The notes beneath the pieces were generated by a model. It was not told the origin of the DNA, ran no database searches, and saw only the letters and a program-made list of their open reading frames with translations. Positions 17,121 to 25,506 of a DNA stretch of 44,416 bases are shown here, piece after piece. The DNA is from Rhodospirillales bacterium (GTDB taxonomy: Bacteria > Pseudomonadota > Alphaproteobacteria > Rhodospirillales_A > JACZKS01). Both the position numbers and the translations under genes were made by a program. The stretch is from contig JABGRG010000023.1 in assembly GCA_018648445.1 (NCBI GenBank), forward strand, positions 1 to 44,416. Reading direction: 5' to 3'. Each line of letters starts with the position of its first letter. Within the stretch, counting starts at the first letter, position 1.

Positions 17121-17854
17121 AATTTCCCGACCCCTTGCTGCACGGGCGGCTGATCAAGCGCTACAAACGCTTCCTGGCGGATGTGGAGCTTGATAGCGGC
17201 GAAACCGTTACCGCCCATTGCGCCAACTCGGGCTCGATGCTGAGCGTCAATGAGCCCGGATCGGAAGTGTGGCTTTCTCCGGCGCGCAATCCAAACCGCA
17301 AGTTACGTTACACCTGGGAGCTCATTCAAATCGGCGAAGCCCTGGTCGGCATCAATACCGGACACCCCAACGCACTGGTTGCTGAGGCCGTGGCCGACGG
17401 CATCATTGACGAGTTGACGGGATATACCCAGATCCGCCGCGAGGTGAAGTACGGGCGCAACTCGCGCATCGATTTGTTGCTGGAGGGGGAGGGGCGGCGG
17501 CCTTGTTATGTGGAGGTCAAGAACGTCACCATGCGGCGTGATCTATCGGCCGGAACTGCAGTTGAGTTCCCGGATTCAGTGACGGCGCGCGGGGCCAAGC
17601 ATTTGGACGAATTGAGCGAGATGGTTCGGGAAGGTTGCCGCGCGGTCATGTTCTATTTCGTCCAACGAACAGACGGCATGGGCTTCGCTCTGGCCAGCGA
17701 TATCGACCCGGTTTACGCGGAACGTTTCACCGCTGCGCGCAAGGCCGAGGTCGAGGCCATTTGCTACGGCGCGAGAATTTCACCCGAGGAAATATTGGTT
17801 GATCGGCCAATCCCTCTGGAAAAAACGCCAAGGATCGTTAATAAGAACCCATAG
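17117..17854 (+). CDS. sfsA: SfsA family DNA/RNA nuclease-like protein
   Basis: A 245-residue protein of the sugar-fermentation-stimulation family. The N-terminal OB-fold region is LIKRYKRFLADVELDSGE with CANSGSM. A PD-(D/E)xK-like nuclease core follows (SRIDLLLEGEGRRPCYVEVKNVT), and the C-terminus has the conserved GCRAVMFYFVQR segment. The physiological role is not well defined. The start at ATG 17117 overlaps the previous stop; a longer in-frame ATG at 17045 lies inside the upstream gene and lacks conservation. It precedes map by 28 bp, a pairing common in alphaproteobacteria. Confidence 0.92.
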   Translation: MKFPDPLLHGRLIKRYKRFLADVELDSGETVTAHCANSGSMLSVNEPGSEVWLSPARNPNRKLRYTWELIQIGEALVGINTGHPNALVAEAVADGIIDELTGYTQIRREVKYGRNSRIDLLLEGEGRRPCYVEVKNVTMRRDLSAGTAVEFPDSVTARGAKHLDELSEMVREGCRAVMFYFVQRTDGMGFALASDIDPVYAERFTAARKAEVEAICYGARISPEEILVDRPIPLEKTPRIVNKNP

Positions 17855-17882
17855 GGTTTAAGAACATCGGGTTATTGCGTTT

Positions 17883-18677
17883 ATGAATTCAGGTCGCCGA
17901 ATCAAATTACACGGTCCGGATGCTTTCGCCGGAATGCGCGCCGCCGGTCGTCTGGCCGCCGAGACGCTGGACATGATCGCCCCTTATGTTGTGCCGGGGG
18001 CGATGACGGAAGAAATCGACCGCCTGTGCCATGAATTTATCGTCGCCCGTGGGGCCGTCCCTGCGCCTTTGAATTATCGGGGCTTTCCCAAATCCATATG
18101 TACGTCCATCAATCATGTGGTCTGTCACGGCATTCCCGGCGACAAGCGCCTTCGCGATGGCGATATCGTCAACATCGATGTCACCGTCATTCTCGACGGA
18201 TGGCACGGCGACACCAGCCGCATGTTCGTGGCGGGCAGACCCAGCGTGAAGGCCATGCGTCTGGTCGACATTACCTTCGAAGCCATGTGGCGGGGCATCG
18301 AGGCGGTTCGTCCCGGTGCGCGGTTCGGCGATATCGGCAACGCCATCCAGTCGCACGCCGAAGCCCATCGCTACTCGGTGGTGCGGGATTTCTGTGGGCA
18401 TGGTCTGGGCCGGGTCTTTCACGATGCGCCCAACGTCATGCACTTCGGCGACAAGGGCGCGGGCGAGGAACTTCGGGCCGGGATGATCTTTACCATCGAA
18501 CCGATGATCAACGCCGGGCGTCTGGAAGTGAAGGTCCTGCAGGACGGATGGACGGCGGTGACCAAGGATCGTTCCCTTTCGGCCCAGTTCGAGCATTCCA
18601 TCGCCGTTACCGAGGACGGATACGAGGTGTTCACCCTTTCGCCCGGCGGTCTGCACCAGCCGCCCTACGATATCTGA
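17883..18677 (+). CDS. map: Methionine aminopeptidase, type I
   Basis: A 264-residue dinuclear metalloprotease that removes the initiator methionine from nascent proteins. The pita-bread fold residues are all visible: His82 (CHGIPG), Asp99 (NIDVTV), Asp110 (HGDTSRMF), His173 (CGHGLG), His180, Glu206 (FTIEPM) and Glu237 (FEHSI). These line up with the five E. coli metal ligands and the two substrate-pocket histidines, offset by two to three residues. Length is typical. The start is ATG at 17883. It lies between sfsA and radC on the same strand, with 13 bp to radC, so a sfsA-map-radC unit is likely. Confidence 0.97.
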   Translation: MNSGRRIKLHGPDAFAGMRAAGRLAAETLDMIAPYVVPGAMTEEIDRLCHEFIVARGAVPAPLNYRGFPKSICTSINHVVCHGIPGDKRLRDGDIVNIDVTVILDGWHGDTSRMFVAGRPSVKAMRLVDITFEAMWRGIEAVRPGARFGDIGNAIQSHAEAHRYSVVRDFCGHGLGRVFHDAPNVMHFGDKGAGEELRAGMIFTIEPMINAGRLEVKVLQDGWTAVTKDRSLSAQFEHSIAVTEDGYEVFTLSPGGLHQPPYDI

Positions 18678-18690
18678 GGCCGCGGAACCG

Positions 18691-19371
18691 ATGGCCGATC
18701 AGCCCCATTACGCCGGACACCGCAAGCGGTTGCGCGAAAGGCTGATGAACGCAGGTGCTGACGCGCTTCCCGACTATGAACTTCTGGAACTGGTTTTGTT
18801 CAGCGCGCTGCCCCGGCGCGACACCAAACCGCTGGCCAAGGCCCTGCTGGACCGGTTCGGCACCTTCGCCGAAGTGGTCTCGGCCGATGCGAAATTGCTC
18901 GCCGAAATTGAAGGCGCGGGCGACGCCGTGATCGCAGCTTTAAAAACCGTTCAGGCCGCCGCCCTGCGAATGGCGCGCGACGAGGTCATGGAAAAACCGG
19001 TCATCGCATCGTGGCAGAAACTCATGTCCTATTGCCGGGCCAGCATGGCCCACGAGGCGACCGAGCAGTTCCGCGTTCTTTTCCTTAATCACCGGAACAT
19101 GTTGATTGCCGACGAGGTGCAACAACGCGGAACCGTCGACCATACGCCGGTCTATCCGCGCGAGGTGGTCAAGCGAGCCCTAGAGTTGGGGGCCAGCGCC
19201 CTGATTATGGTTCACAACCATCCCAGCGGCGACCCGACCCCGTCGCAGGCCGATATCGAAATGACCGAGGAAGTCCGTGAAGCCGGGGAAAAACTGGGCA
19301 TCGCGCTGCATGATCACGTGATCATTTCCAAGCACGGCAACAATTCCTTCAAAACGATGGGATTGATCTAG
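18691..19371 (+). CDS. radC: RadC family JAMM-domain protein
   Basis: A 226-residue protein with an N-terminal helix-hairpin-helix/UPF0758-type domain and a C-terminal MPN/JAMM metalloprotease-like domain. The metal motif [14 protein letters not shown] is intact at 175-188, with the upstream [15 protein letters not shown] strand. RadC was named for DNA repair, but that function has been questioned. The start is ATG at 18691, just after map. Radiation-repair roles should not be assumed. Confidence 0.93.
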   Translation: MADQPHYAGHRKRLRERLMNAGADALPDYELLELVLFSALPRRDTKPLAKALLDRFGTFAEVVSADAKLLAEIEGAGDAVIAALKTVQAAALRMARDEVMEKPVIASWQKLMSYCRASMAHEATEQFRVLFLNHRNMLIADEVQQRGTVDHTPVYPREVVKRALELGASALIMVHNHPSGDPTPSQADIEMTEEVREAGEKLGIALHDHVIISKHGNNSFKTMGLI

Positions 19372-19395
19372 GCTTTCCCAGTCGCGATCGCGGTA

Positions 19396-19584
19396 TCAGG
19401 GAATGGGAGCGTAATTCGCTTTTTGCACTGAAAATTGCGAAGCGAAATCGGGATCGTCGTTGATGATCTTCTCAACTTCCGGTGCGGTGGCCAGACGAAC
19501 ATCGTCATTGCCCAGATAAACCCAAACATCGCCGCCCAACATCACGTATCTAACAATCGTATCTTTTGCCACAAGGCACTCCAC
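19396..19584 (-). CDS. Small unknown protein, 62 residues
   Basis: A 62-residue protein with no recognised family. It starts at GTG 19584, nine bases after a strong GGAGGAG ribosome binding site, which is the main reason for calling it. The sequence is soluble-looking and acidic toward the C-terminus (APEVEKIINDDPDFASQF). The N-terminal half is beta-rich (VRYVMLGGDVWVYLG). It converges on radC, and the aldo/keto reductase gene lies upstream on the same strand, ending 150 bp before it. Function unknown. Confidence 0.65.
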   Translation of the reverse strand: MECLVAKDTIVRYVMLGGDVWVYLGNDDVRLATAPEVEKIINDDPDFASQFSVQKANYAPIP

Positions 19585-19733
19585 TATCTAAATCTCCTCC
19601 GCGCCCCGGGGAAACACTGCAAGTCCCGCGCCAGTCAGCCCGTTTCTTTTGACCGATCGAAGGAAAGAACGAAAAAAACCGGAGGTCGGTTTCCCGTCCT
19701 CCGGCTTGTTCAATGTGCGCGGGTGTGGCACGA

Positions 19734-20768
19734 TTATTGATGGCTGCTCGATGCCGCCCAGCGGTTGATGCTTTGTTCGGTGGCGTATTTATCGATTTCG
19801 GCCAGTTCTTCGCGGGTGAAGGCGGCGGAACCCAAGGCCTTGACGTTTTCGGTGATCTGTTCGGGGCGCGTCGCACCGATCAGCGCCGTGGTCACGCGCG
19901 GGTCGCGCAGGGCCCAGGCGATGGCCATCTGGGCCAGGGTCTGGCCGCGCCGCTTGGCGATTTCGTTGAGCGCGCGCACGTTTTTTATGGCCTGTTCGCT
20001 GAGATATTCGCCGGGCAGCCAAGGCTTGTCTTGGGCAGCGCGGGAATCCCCCGGAATTCCGTTCAGGTACTTGTCGGTCAGCAGGCCCTGAGCCAGCGGC
20101 GAAAAGGCGATGCAGCCAATGCCTTCATCTTCCAGCGCATCCAGAAGGCCGTCGGTTTCGATCCAGCGGTTGAACATGTTGTAGCTGGGTTGGTGGATCA
20201 GGCACGGCGTGCCCATGTCGCGCAGGATTTTTGCCGCCTCGCGGGTCTTGCCGGGCGAATACGACGAAATGCCGACGTAAAGGGCCTTGCCCTGACGCAC
20301 CGCCAGATCAAGCGCGCCCAGGGTTTCCTCCAGCGGCGTATCGGGATCGAACCGGTGGGAATAGAAAATATCGAAATATTCCAGTCCGGTGCGTTTCAGG
20401 CTTTGGTCGAGGCTGGCGAGCAAGTGTTTTTTCGAGCCGAACATGCCGTAGGGGCCATCCCACATGGGGTAGCCCGCCTTGGATGCGATGATGATTTCAT
20501 CGCGGTACGGCGCGAAGTCCTTGTTAATGATCTTGCGAAGCGTCTCTTCCGCCGAGCCCGGCGGCGGGCCGTAGTTGTTGGCGATGTCGAAATGTGTGAT
20601 GCCGTGATCGAAGGCGGCGCGGAAAAGCTCACGCGCACCCTCAAATGAGTCGTTGCCGCCGAAATTGTTCCACAAACCCAGCGAAAGGGCCGGAAGCTGC
20701 AATCCGCTGCGTCCGCAGCGGCGGTAATCAATAACGTTATAACGGTCGGCCGATGGTGAATAACTCAT
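19734..20768 (-). CDS. L-glyceraldehyde-3-phosphate reductase-type aldo/keto reductase
   Basis: A 344-residue NADPH-dependent TIM-barrel aldo/keto reductase. The catalytic tetrad is visible as Asp61, Tyr66, Lys97 and His138 (FDIANNYGPPPGSAEE, SKAGY, YSHR). Long stretches such as LPALSLGLW, LASLDQSLKR, ALYVGISSYSP and FSPLAQGLLT strongly resemble E. coli YghZ/GpR, which reduces L-glyceraldehyde 3-phosphate and detoxifies methylglyoxal. The start was set at ATG 20768, with GAGG seven bases upstream; the ATG-like start at 20837 adds 23 unconserved residues. It is divergent from the MFS gene at 20896. Confidence 0.9.
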   Translation of the reverse strand: MSYSPSADRYNVIDYRRCGRSGLQLPALSLGLWNNFGGNDSFEGARELFRAAFDHGITHFDIANNYGPPPGSAEETLRKIINKDFAPYRDEIIIASKAGYPMWDGPYGMFGSKKHLLASLDQSLKRTGLEYFDIFYSHRFDPDTPLEETLGALDLAVRQGKALYVGISSYSPGKTREAAKILRDMGTPCLIHQPSYNMFNRWIETDGLLDALEDEGIGCIAFSPLAQGLLTDKYLNGIPGDSRAAQDKPWLPGEYLSEQAIKNVRALNEIAKRRGQTLAQMAIAWALRDPRVTTALIGATRPEQITENVKALGSAAFTREELAEIDKYATEQSINRWAASSSHQ

Positions 20769-20895
20769 CAAAAACCTCATAAAAAATACGGTGTTTGTCT
20801 CGCGTTCCAATGTGGGCAGGCGTTGGATGCTTGGCAATACCCGATCACCCTATGATATATACGATGCCTAACCGCGCCCAAGGGAAACCCCGGCT

Positions 20896-22116
20896 TTGAA
20901 TATCATTCTTCGCGTTTTCATCCCGTTCGCCCTGGGCTATTTTCTTTCCTACATTTATCGTGTCGTCAACGCGGTGATCGCGCCCGACTTGGTTGCGGAA
21001 ATGGGGCTGGACGCCTCCGATCTTGGTTTGTTGACCAGCACATACTTCCTGACCTTCGCCGCCTTTCAGATTCCGCTGGGCATGTTGCTGGACCGCTATG
21101 GCCCCCGGCGCACCGAATCCGTCTTGCTCTTGTTCGCCGCCGCCGGGGCTTTCGTGTTCGCGCTGGCCCCCAATACGACGACGCTGATTATCGGTCGCGG
21201 GCTTATCGGCTTCGGCGTTTCGGCCTGCCTGATGGCGGCCTTCAAGGGGTTCGTGCTGTGGTTCCCGGCTGGACGCCTTCCGCTGGTCAACGGGATGCAG
21301 ATGGCCGTGGGCGGACTTGGCGCACTGAGCGCGACGGTTCCCATCGAGGCGGCTCTTTCTTTCACTGACTGGCGCGGCATTTTCATGGCTCTTGGCGGAA
21401 TGACGGTCGTTGCCGCGATTCTTTTGTTTACGGTGGTTCCCGACAAGGAAGGCGAGGCCGAACCCAGCCGCATGGCCGATCAGTTCGGCGGCGTCAAACA
21501 AGTAATGACAAGCCCGATGTTCTGGCGGATCGCGCCCATAACGTTCACCACACAGGCGGCCTTTCTGTCATTGCAAAGCCTGTGGTCGGGTCCGTGGCTG
21601 CGCGACGTTGGCGGACTGGGCCGGGACGAAGTGGCATTCGCTCTTTTGACGATCGCAGGCGCCATGACGGTCGGGTTCATCTTGGCTGGCGTGGTGGCCG
21701 AACGGTTGGGACGGCTGGGCGTTACTCCTATTGCGGTGGCCATCGTATCAATGGTCGGTTCCATGGCCATGCAGTTGGTGCTGGTTTTGGGGCTTCCCGT
21801 TCCGCCGCTGGTTCTTTGGTGCGTGTTGGCCCTGTTCGGCACCAACGGTATCCTTGTTTACGCAGGCCTTTCGCAAACGTTCCCGCGCCACCTGGCCGGA
21901 CGGGTGAACACCGGCATGAACCTGCTGGTGTTCGTGGCCAGCTTCGGCTTTCAATGGGGGGTCGGGGTGGTTATCGACCAGTTCCCGCTTGCGCAAACGG
22001 GCGGATATCTGCCGCAGGCCTATCAAACCGGCATTGGCGTAGTGCTGGCACTTGAGGTGATGGCCTTGCTGTGGATGGTCTTCTATCGCAAGGGGCCTTT
22101 GCCTCTCAAAGTGTAA
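20896..22116 (+). CDS. Major facilitator superfamily transporter
   Basis: A 406-residue, twelve-helix inner-membrane transporter. MFS motif A appears as DRYGPRR at 66-72 between helices 2 and 3, and GRGLIGFGVSACLMAAFKG gives a motif-C-like glycine-rich helix. The substrate is unknown. The start is TTG at 20896, placed at the onset of helix 1 (NIILRVFIPFALGYFLSYIYR). Its last eleven bases overlap the converging Ntn-hydrolase-like gene. Confidence 0.85.
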   Translation: MNIILRVFIPFALGYFLSYIYRVVNAVIAPDLVAEMGLDASDLGLLTSTYFLTFAAFQIPLGMLLDRYGPRRTESVLLLFAAAGAFVFALAPNTTTLIIGRGLIGFGVSACLMAAFKGFVLWFPAGRLPLVNGMQMAVGGLGALSATVPIEAALSFTDWRGIFMALGGMTVVAAILLFTVVPDKEGEAEPSRMADQFGGVKQVMTSPMFWRIAPITFTTQAAFLSLQSLWSGPWLRDVGGLGRDEVAFALLTIAGAMTVGFILAGVVAERLGRLGVTPIAVAIVSMVGSMAMQLVLVLGLPVPPLVLWCVLALFGTNGILVYAGLSQTFPRHLAGRVNTGMNLLVFVASFGFQWGVGVVIDQFPLAQTGGYLPQAYQTGIGVVLALEVMALLWMVFYRKGPLPLKV

Positions 22117-23116
22117 AGATCTCTGTCGCGGGGCCGTCTTCCTCCCATCCCTGGACAATCAATTTTCCCGCTCGCGCATTGGCGATGGCAGCGAGCCGCG
22201 TTGTCGCATTCAGGATCGGCGGGGCGACCCAGGCGAAGTCGTCGGCCACGTCTCGTTCACGTACCTGTTCCATGCACTGCCACCGCCCGACGCTGTCGAT
22301 GCCACGGGCGCGGCCCGGCACGCCGAAGCCGATCCAGTGATTGGCGGTGCTGACCGATCCTTCGCGAATATCAGATTGGGTTTCCAGCCGTTCGATGGCG
22401 CAGCTTTCGTCCGCGTCCACTCCGCTCAGGGTATAGAACACCGGGATGCAGACCGGCGTTTCGCTGAGCATGCGTTTTGCTTCGTCATAGGTCGCGCATT
22501 CGTCGAAGACCTTGCGCAGCAGGTGCGCCGGCGGCAATCCGCCATTTTTCCATATGGCAGCCCGGTTGGCGATCCAGTCCAGGGCCATGATCGGCGATGT
22601 CCAGCGCATGGGCGGCTGATTGAGGGCGGCGCTGAACCGGCCCGGTGCCATGGCCGTGGTGATCCCGGCAAACCCCGGCCAGGTGACGTTGAAATACTCG
22701 CCCGCGCGGCTTTCGTGACGGGTCACGGCAAGGGTGCGGCCCAGACCGTCCAGCGGCCAATCGAGGGTTCGCAACATTCGGTTTCCGGGCGTGATCGGAT
22801 CGGGCGCAAGGCCCGTGGTGCAGCCCCACTCGAAAGACAGGTTCAGCATGAAGATGCCTGGCGCTCCGGTGTGTTCGGCAACCTTGGTGATTTCGGTAAG
22901 ATAAGGGTCGTTCGTGCGTTCCATCCAGCGCCGGGACACGGCATCGGCTGTCCACAAGACGGGCGTGCCATAGCGCTGCCGGGCCGTTTGCATGATCTCG
23001 GACAACAGCTCGGGTGCGCCCGCCAACGCCCCGGGAGCGCCTTCCGTTCCCACGTCGATCAAGGGAATTGTTCGTAACACCGTTTCGCCCACCAAGATTT
23101 CATCGCCGTTTATCAT
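22106..23116 (-). CDS. Ntn-hydrolase-type linear amidase, acid-ceramidase/NAAA-like
   Basis: A protein of about 336 residues with the hallmark of cysteine Ntn hydrolases of the acid ceramidase/NAAA/choloylglycine group. A Cys (Cys99, in FEWGCTTG) is followed about 17 residues later by RMLRTLDWPLDG, equivalent to the GRNLDW region. SFEWG precedes the Cys at the point where these enzymes self-cleave to expose an N-terminal Cys. The roughly 98-residue prosegment fits that pattern. The substrate would be an amide such as an N-acyl compound, but this is inference. No signal peptide is evident, so it is probably cytoplasmic. Start uncertain: ATG 23116 chosen, TTG 23131 possible. It is divergent from purB. 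Confidence 0.7.
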   Translation of the reverse strand: MINGDEILVGETVLRTIPLIDVGTEGAPGALAGAPELLSEIMQTARQRYGTPVLWTADAVSRRWMERTNDPYLTEITKVAEHTGAPGIFMLNLSFEWGCTTGLAPDPITPGNRMLRTLDWPLDGLGRTLAVTRHESRAGEYFNVTWPGFAGITTAMAPGRFSAALNQPPMRWTSPIMALDWIANRAAIWKNGGLPPAHLLRKVFDECATYDEAKRMLSETPVCIPVFYTLSGVDADESCAIERLETQSDIREGSVSTANHWIGFGVPGRARGIDSVGRWQCMEQVRERDVADDFAWVAPPILNATTRLAAIANARAGKLIVQGWEEDGPATEIFTL

Positions 23117-23186
23117 ATCACGACTATGCAAACGGCCATTGATGAGTAAAATCGCGCTTCCTCAAAAAAATGACCGGAGACGTCTG

Positions 23187-24581
23187 ATGATCCCGCGCTA
23201 TTCCCGCCCCGATATGGTCGCCATCTGGGAAGCCGCCAACCGCTTCCACATCTGGTATCTGATCGAGGCCCATGCCTGTGACGCTCTTGCCGATCTGGGG
23301 GTGATTCCCAAAGAATCCGCCAAGGCTGTGTGGGAAAAGGGAAACAAGGAATACACGCCCGCGCGCATTCAGCGCATTGACGATATCGAGGCCGAAACCC
23401 GCCACGACGTGATTGCCTTTTTGACCGAACTGGCCGAACAGGTGGGCGAGGAATCGCGCTTCGTGCATCAGGGCATGACGTCATCGGACGTGCTGGACAC
23501 CTGCTTCAATGCGCAATTGACCCAGGCCGCAGATATTTTGCTGGCCGATGTGGACAAGGTTCTGGCGGCGCTGAAAAAACGTGCGTTCGACACCAAGGAC
23601 ATGCCGGTGATCGGGCGGTCCCATGGCATTCACGCCGAGCCGACATCCATGGGCATCAAGTTCGCCCGCTTTTACGCCGAGTTTGCGCGCAACCGTGAGC
23701 GCCTTGTGCGTGCCCGCGAAGAAGTCGCCACCTGCGCCATTTCGGGAGCCGTCGGCACCTTTGCCAACGTCGACCCGCAGGTCGAGGAACATGTGGCCGA
23801 TAAAATGGGTCTGATGCCTGAGCCGGTTTCCAGCCAGGTCATTCCGCGCGACCGTCACGCTGCATTTTTCGCGGTCCTTGCGGTCATCGCCAGTTCCATC
23901 GAAAACGTGGCCACCGAAATTCGCCACATGCAGCGCACCGAAGTGCGCGAGGCCCAGGAATATTTCGCGCCGGGGCAAAAGGGCTCAAGCGCCATGCCGC
24001 ACAAGCGCAACCCGATCCTGACGGAGAACCTGACCGGACTGGCGCGCACGGTGCGCGCCGCTGTGGTTCCGGCGCTGGAAAACGTGGCTCTGTGGCACGA
24101 GCGCGATATCTCGCATTCTTCCGTTGAACGCATGATCGGACCGGACGCCACCATCACGCTGGATTTCGCCCTTAACCGCATGGCAGGCGTCATCGAAAAG
24201 CTGGTGGTTTACCCCGAGAACATGATGACCCAGCTAAATTCCTTTGGCGGCATTCATGATGCCCAGCGGGTTCTTCTGTTCCTGACGCAAAACGATGTTT
24301 CGCGTGAAGACGCCTACAAGATCGTTCAGCGCAACGCCATGCGGGTTTGGAAAAGTTTTGGTATCGACCCCGACGATCCGGACCGCGAAGCGACGCGCGA
24401 CGCACAGGATATCGAAGCGGCCAAGCACGACAACCGCCTGTTCTTTTTCCTGTCCAAAGATGCCGATCTGGCCAAGGTGCTCGACGTCGAAAAACTGTCA
24501 GCACTGCTGGACGAAGATTCGATCAGCTACCACACCAAGCACGTGGACACTATCTTCAAGCGGGTGTTTGGAGCGACTTAG
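23187..24581 (+). CDS. purB: Adenylosuccinate lyase
   Basis: A 464-residue enzyme of the fumarase/aspartase superfamily that releases fumarate from SAICAR and adenylosuccinate in purine synthesis. It begins MIPRYSRPDMVAIWEAANRF, with the conserved HGIHAEPTSMG (catalytic His) and the signature loop GSSAMPHKRNP. The chosen ATG at 23187 is preceded by GGAGA six bases upstream; more upstream in-frame ATGs give unconserved sequence. It is about 30 residues longer than typical alphaproteobacterial PurB, with the extra part after QRNAMRVWKSF (an Asp-rich stretch). It overlaps the converging AHSA1 gene by four bases. Confidence 0.95.
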   Translation: MIPRYSRPDMVAIWEAANRFHIWYLIEAHACDALADLGVIPKESAKAVWEKGNKEYTPARIQRIDDIEAETRHDVIAFLTELAEQVGEESRFVHQGMTSSDVLDTCFNAQLTQAADILLADVDKVLAALKKRAFDTKDMPVIGRSHGIHAEPTSMGIKFARFYAEFARNRERLVRAREEVATCAISGAVGTFANVDPQVEEHVADKMGLMPEPVSSQVIPRDRHAAFFAVLAVIASSIENVATEIRHMQRTEVREAQEYFAPGQKGSSAMPHKRNPILTENLTGLARTVRAAVVPALENVALWHERDISHSSVERMIGPDATITLDFALNRMAGVIEKLVVYPENMMTQLNSFGGIHDAQRVLLFLTQNDVSREDAYKIVQRNAMRVWKSFGIDPDDPDREATRDAQDIEAAKHDNRLFFFLSKDADLAKVLDVEKLSALLDEDSISYHTKHVDTIFKRVFGAT

Positions 24582-25033
24582 AGCACGCCTTCAAGGCAAT
24601 TGAAGGACGAACACCAGCCCTCGTCGTGGCGGTCGCGCAGTTCCTCGCTAGGGAAGCCTTCGTGGGTCAGGGTCATGGCTGTTCCCGAACCGTCGTCGGC
24701 GAAATCAAGAGTGACGAGGGTGTCGGCGTCCGGCATGTCACCGGTTTCCCACGACCATGTAAAGACAAGTCGGTTCGGCTCATCAATCTCGCGGTAGATA
24801 CCAACGACGGTGTGATCGGTAGCCTCGGGGGAGCGCATGGTGATGCGGTATTTCCCGCCCACACGAAAATCCACGGTGGCCGACGGCACCGAAAACCCCT
24901 CGGGGCCGAACCATTCCTTCAGCACATCGGGGTCCGTAAACGCCTTGAACACGCGCTCGCGCGTGGCGGCGAAGGTGCGCGAGATCGTAAGTTTCGAAAC
25001 GGCCAGGGTCTCAATCGTCGCTGCTTTGGTCAT
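24578..25033 (-). CDS. SRPBCC / AHSA1-like domain protein
   Basis: A 151-residue protein of the START-like SRPBCC fold, AHSA1 (activator of Hsp90 ATPase homologue) subgroup. It shows ISRTFAATRERVFKAFTDPDVLKEWFGP at the N-terminus, VGGKYRITMRSPE in the middle and the closing LTHEGFPSEELRDRHDEGW motif. Such proteins bind small hydrophobic ligands, and many are encoded directly after an ArsR-type repressor, as here. The start is ATG at 25033, overlapping the arsR-type gene by 23 bases, so the two are translationally coupled. Ligand unknown. Confidence 0.88.
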   Translation of the reverse strand: MTKAATIETLAVSKLTISRTFAATRERVFKAFTDPDVLKEWFGPEGFSVPSATVDFRVGGKYRITMRSPEATDHTVVGIYREIDEPNRLVFTWSWETGDMPDADTLVTLDFADDGSGTAMTLTHEGFPSEELRDRHDEGWCSSFNCLEGVL

Positions 25034-25361
25034 GGGAGTGTCCAGTCTTTTCCAGATATTCGGTCAAACGATCGAACTGTCCCTCCCAGAACCGTCGATA
25101 GGTCTCTATCCAATCCGAAGCCTCGTGAAGCGGGTCGGCCGCAAGTCGGCAGCGCCGCCATTGCCCGTCTTTTTCGCGGGAAATCAGATGCGCCGTTTCC
25201 AGAACCTTCAGGTGCCGCGACACGGCGGGAAGGGAAATGGTGAACGGTTCGGCAAGTTCCCCGACCGACGCTTCGCTGCGTGCCAACCGGGCAAGGATGG
25301 CCCGGCGGGTCGGATCGGCCAGCGCTGAAAAAGTCGCGTCGAGGGAATCGGAAACCAGCAT
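25011..25361 (-). CDS. ArsR family transcriptional regulator
   Basis: A 116-residue winged-helix repressor. It reads ATFSALADPTRRAILARLA, SVGELAEPFTISLPAVSRHLKVLE (recognition helix) and the wing ISREKDGQWRRCRLA. No CVC metal-binding motif is present, so it is unlikely to be a classic arsenic sensor. It belongs to the subgroup paired with AHSA1 proteins. The start is ATG at 25361, with GAGG seven bases upstream. A perfect inverted repeat about 30 bp upstream is the probable autoregulatory operator. Confidence 0.9.
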   Translation of the reverse strand: MLVSDSLDATFSALADPTRRAILARLARSEASVGELAEPFTISLPAVSRHLKVLETAHLISREKDGQWRRCRLAADPLHEASDWIETYRRFWEGQFDRLTEYLEKTGHSHDQSSDD

Positions 25362-25391
25362 CAGGAACCTCGGTCCAAATGAGAACCATTT

Positions 25392-25415
25392 TTATTTAAC
25401 CAGATTGTTAAATAA
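25392..25415. promoter_or_regulatory. Palindromic operator upstream of the ArsR/AHSA1 pair
   Basis: TTATTTAAC and GTTAAATAA form a perfect 9-bp inverted repeat separated by six bases (CAGATT). It lies about 30 bp upstream of the arsR-type ATG and about 90 bp upstream of dprA. The AT-rich dyad stands out from the GC-rich surroundings and is the expected kind of site for an autoregulated ArsR repressor. Whether dprA is also affected is unknown. Confidence 0.65.
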
Positions 25416-25506
25416 TATCACCGGTGAAAAATGTCAATGCTTCGCGCGCGATTTATTGTTTTTTGGGGCTTGACCTAAAGTCGCACTTGCCGCAAACTCT
25501 CTCGTC

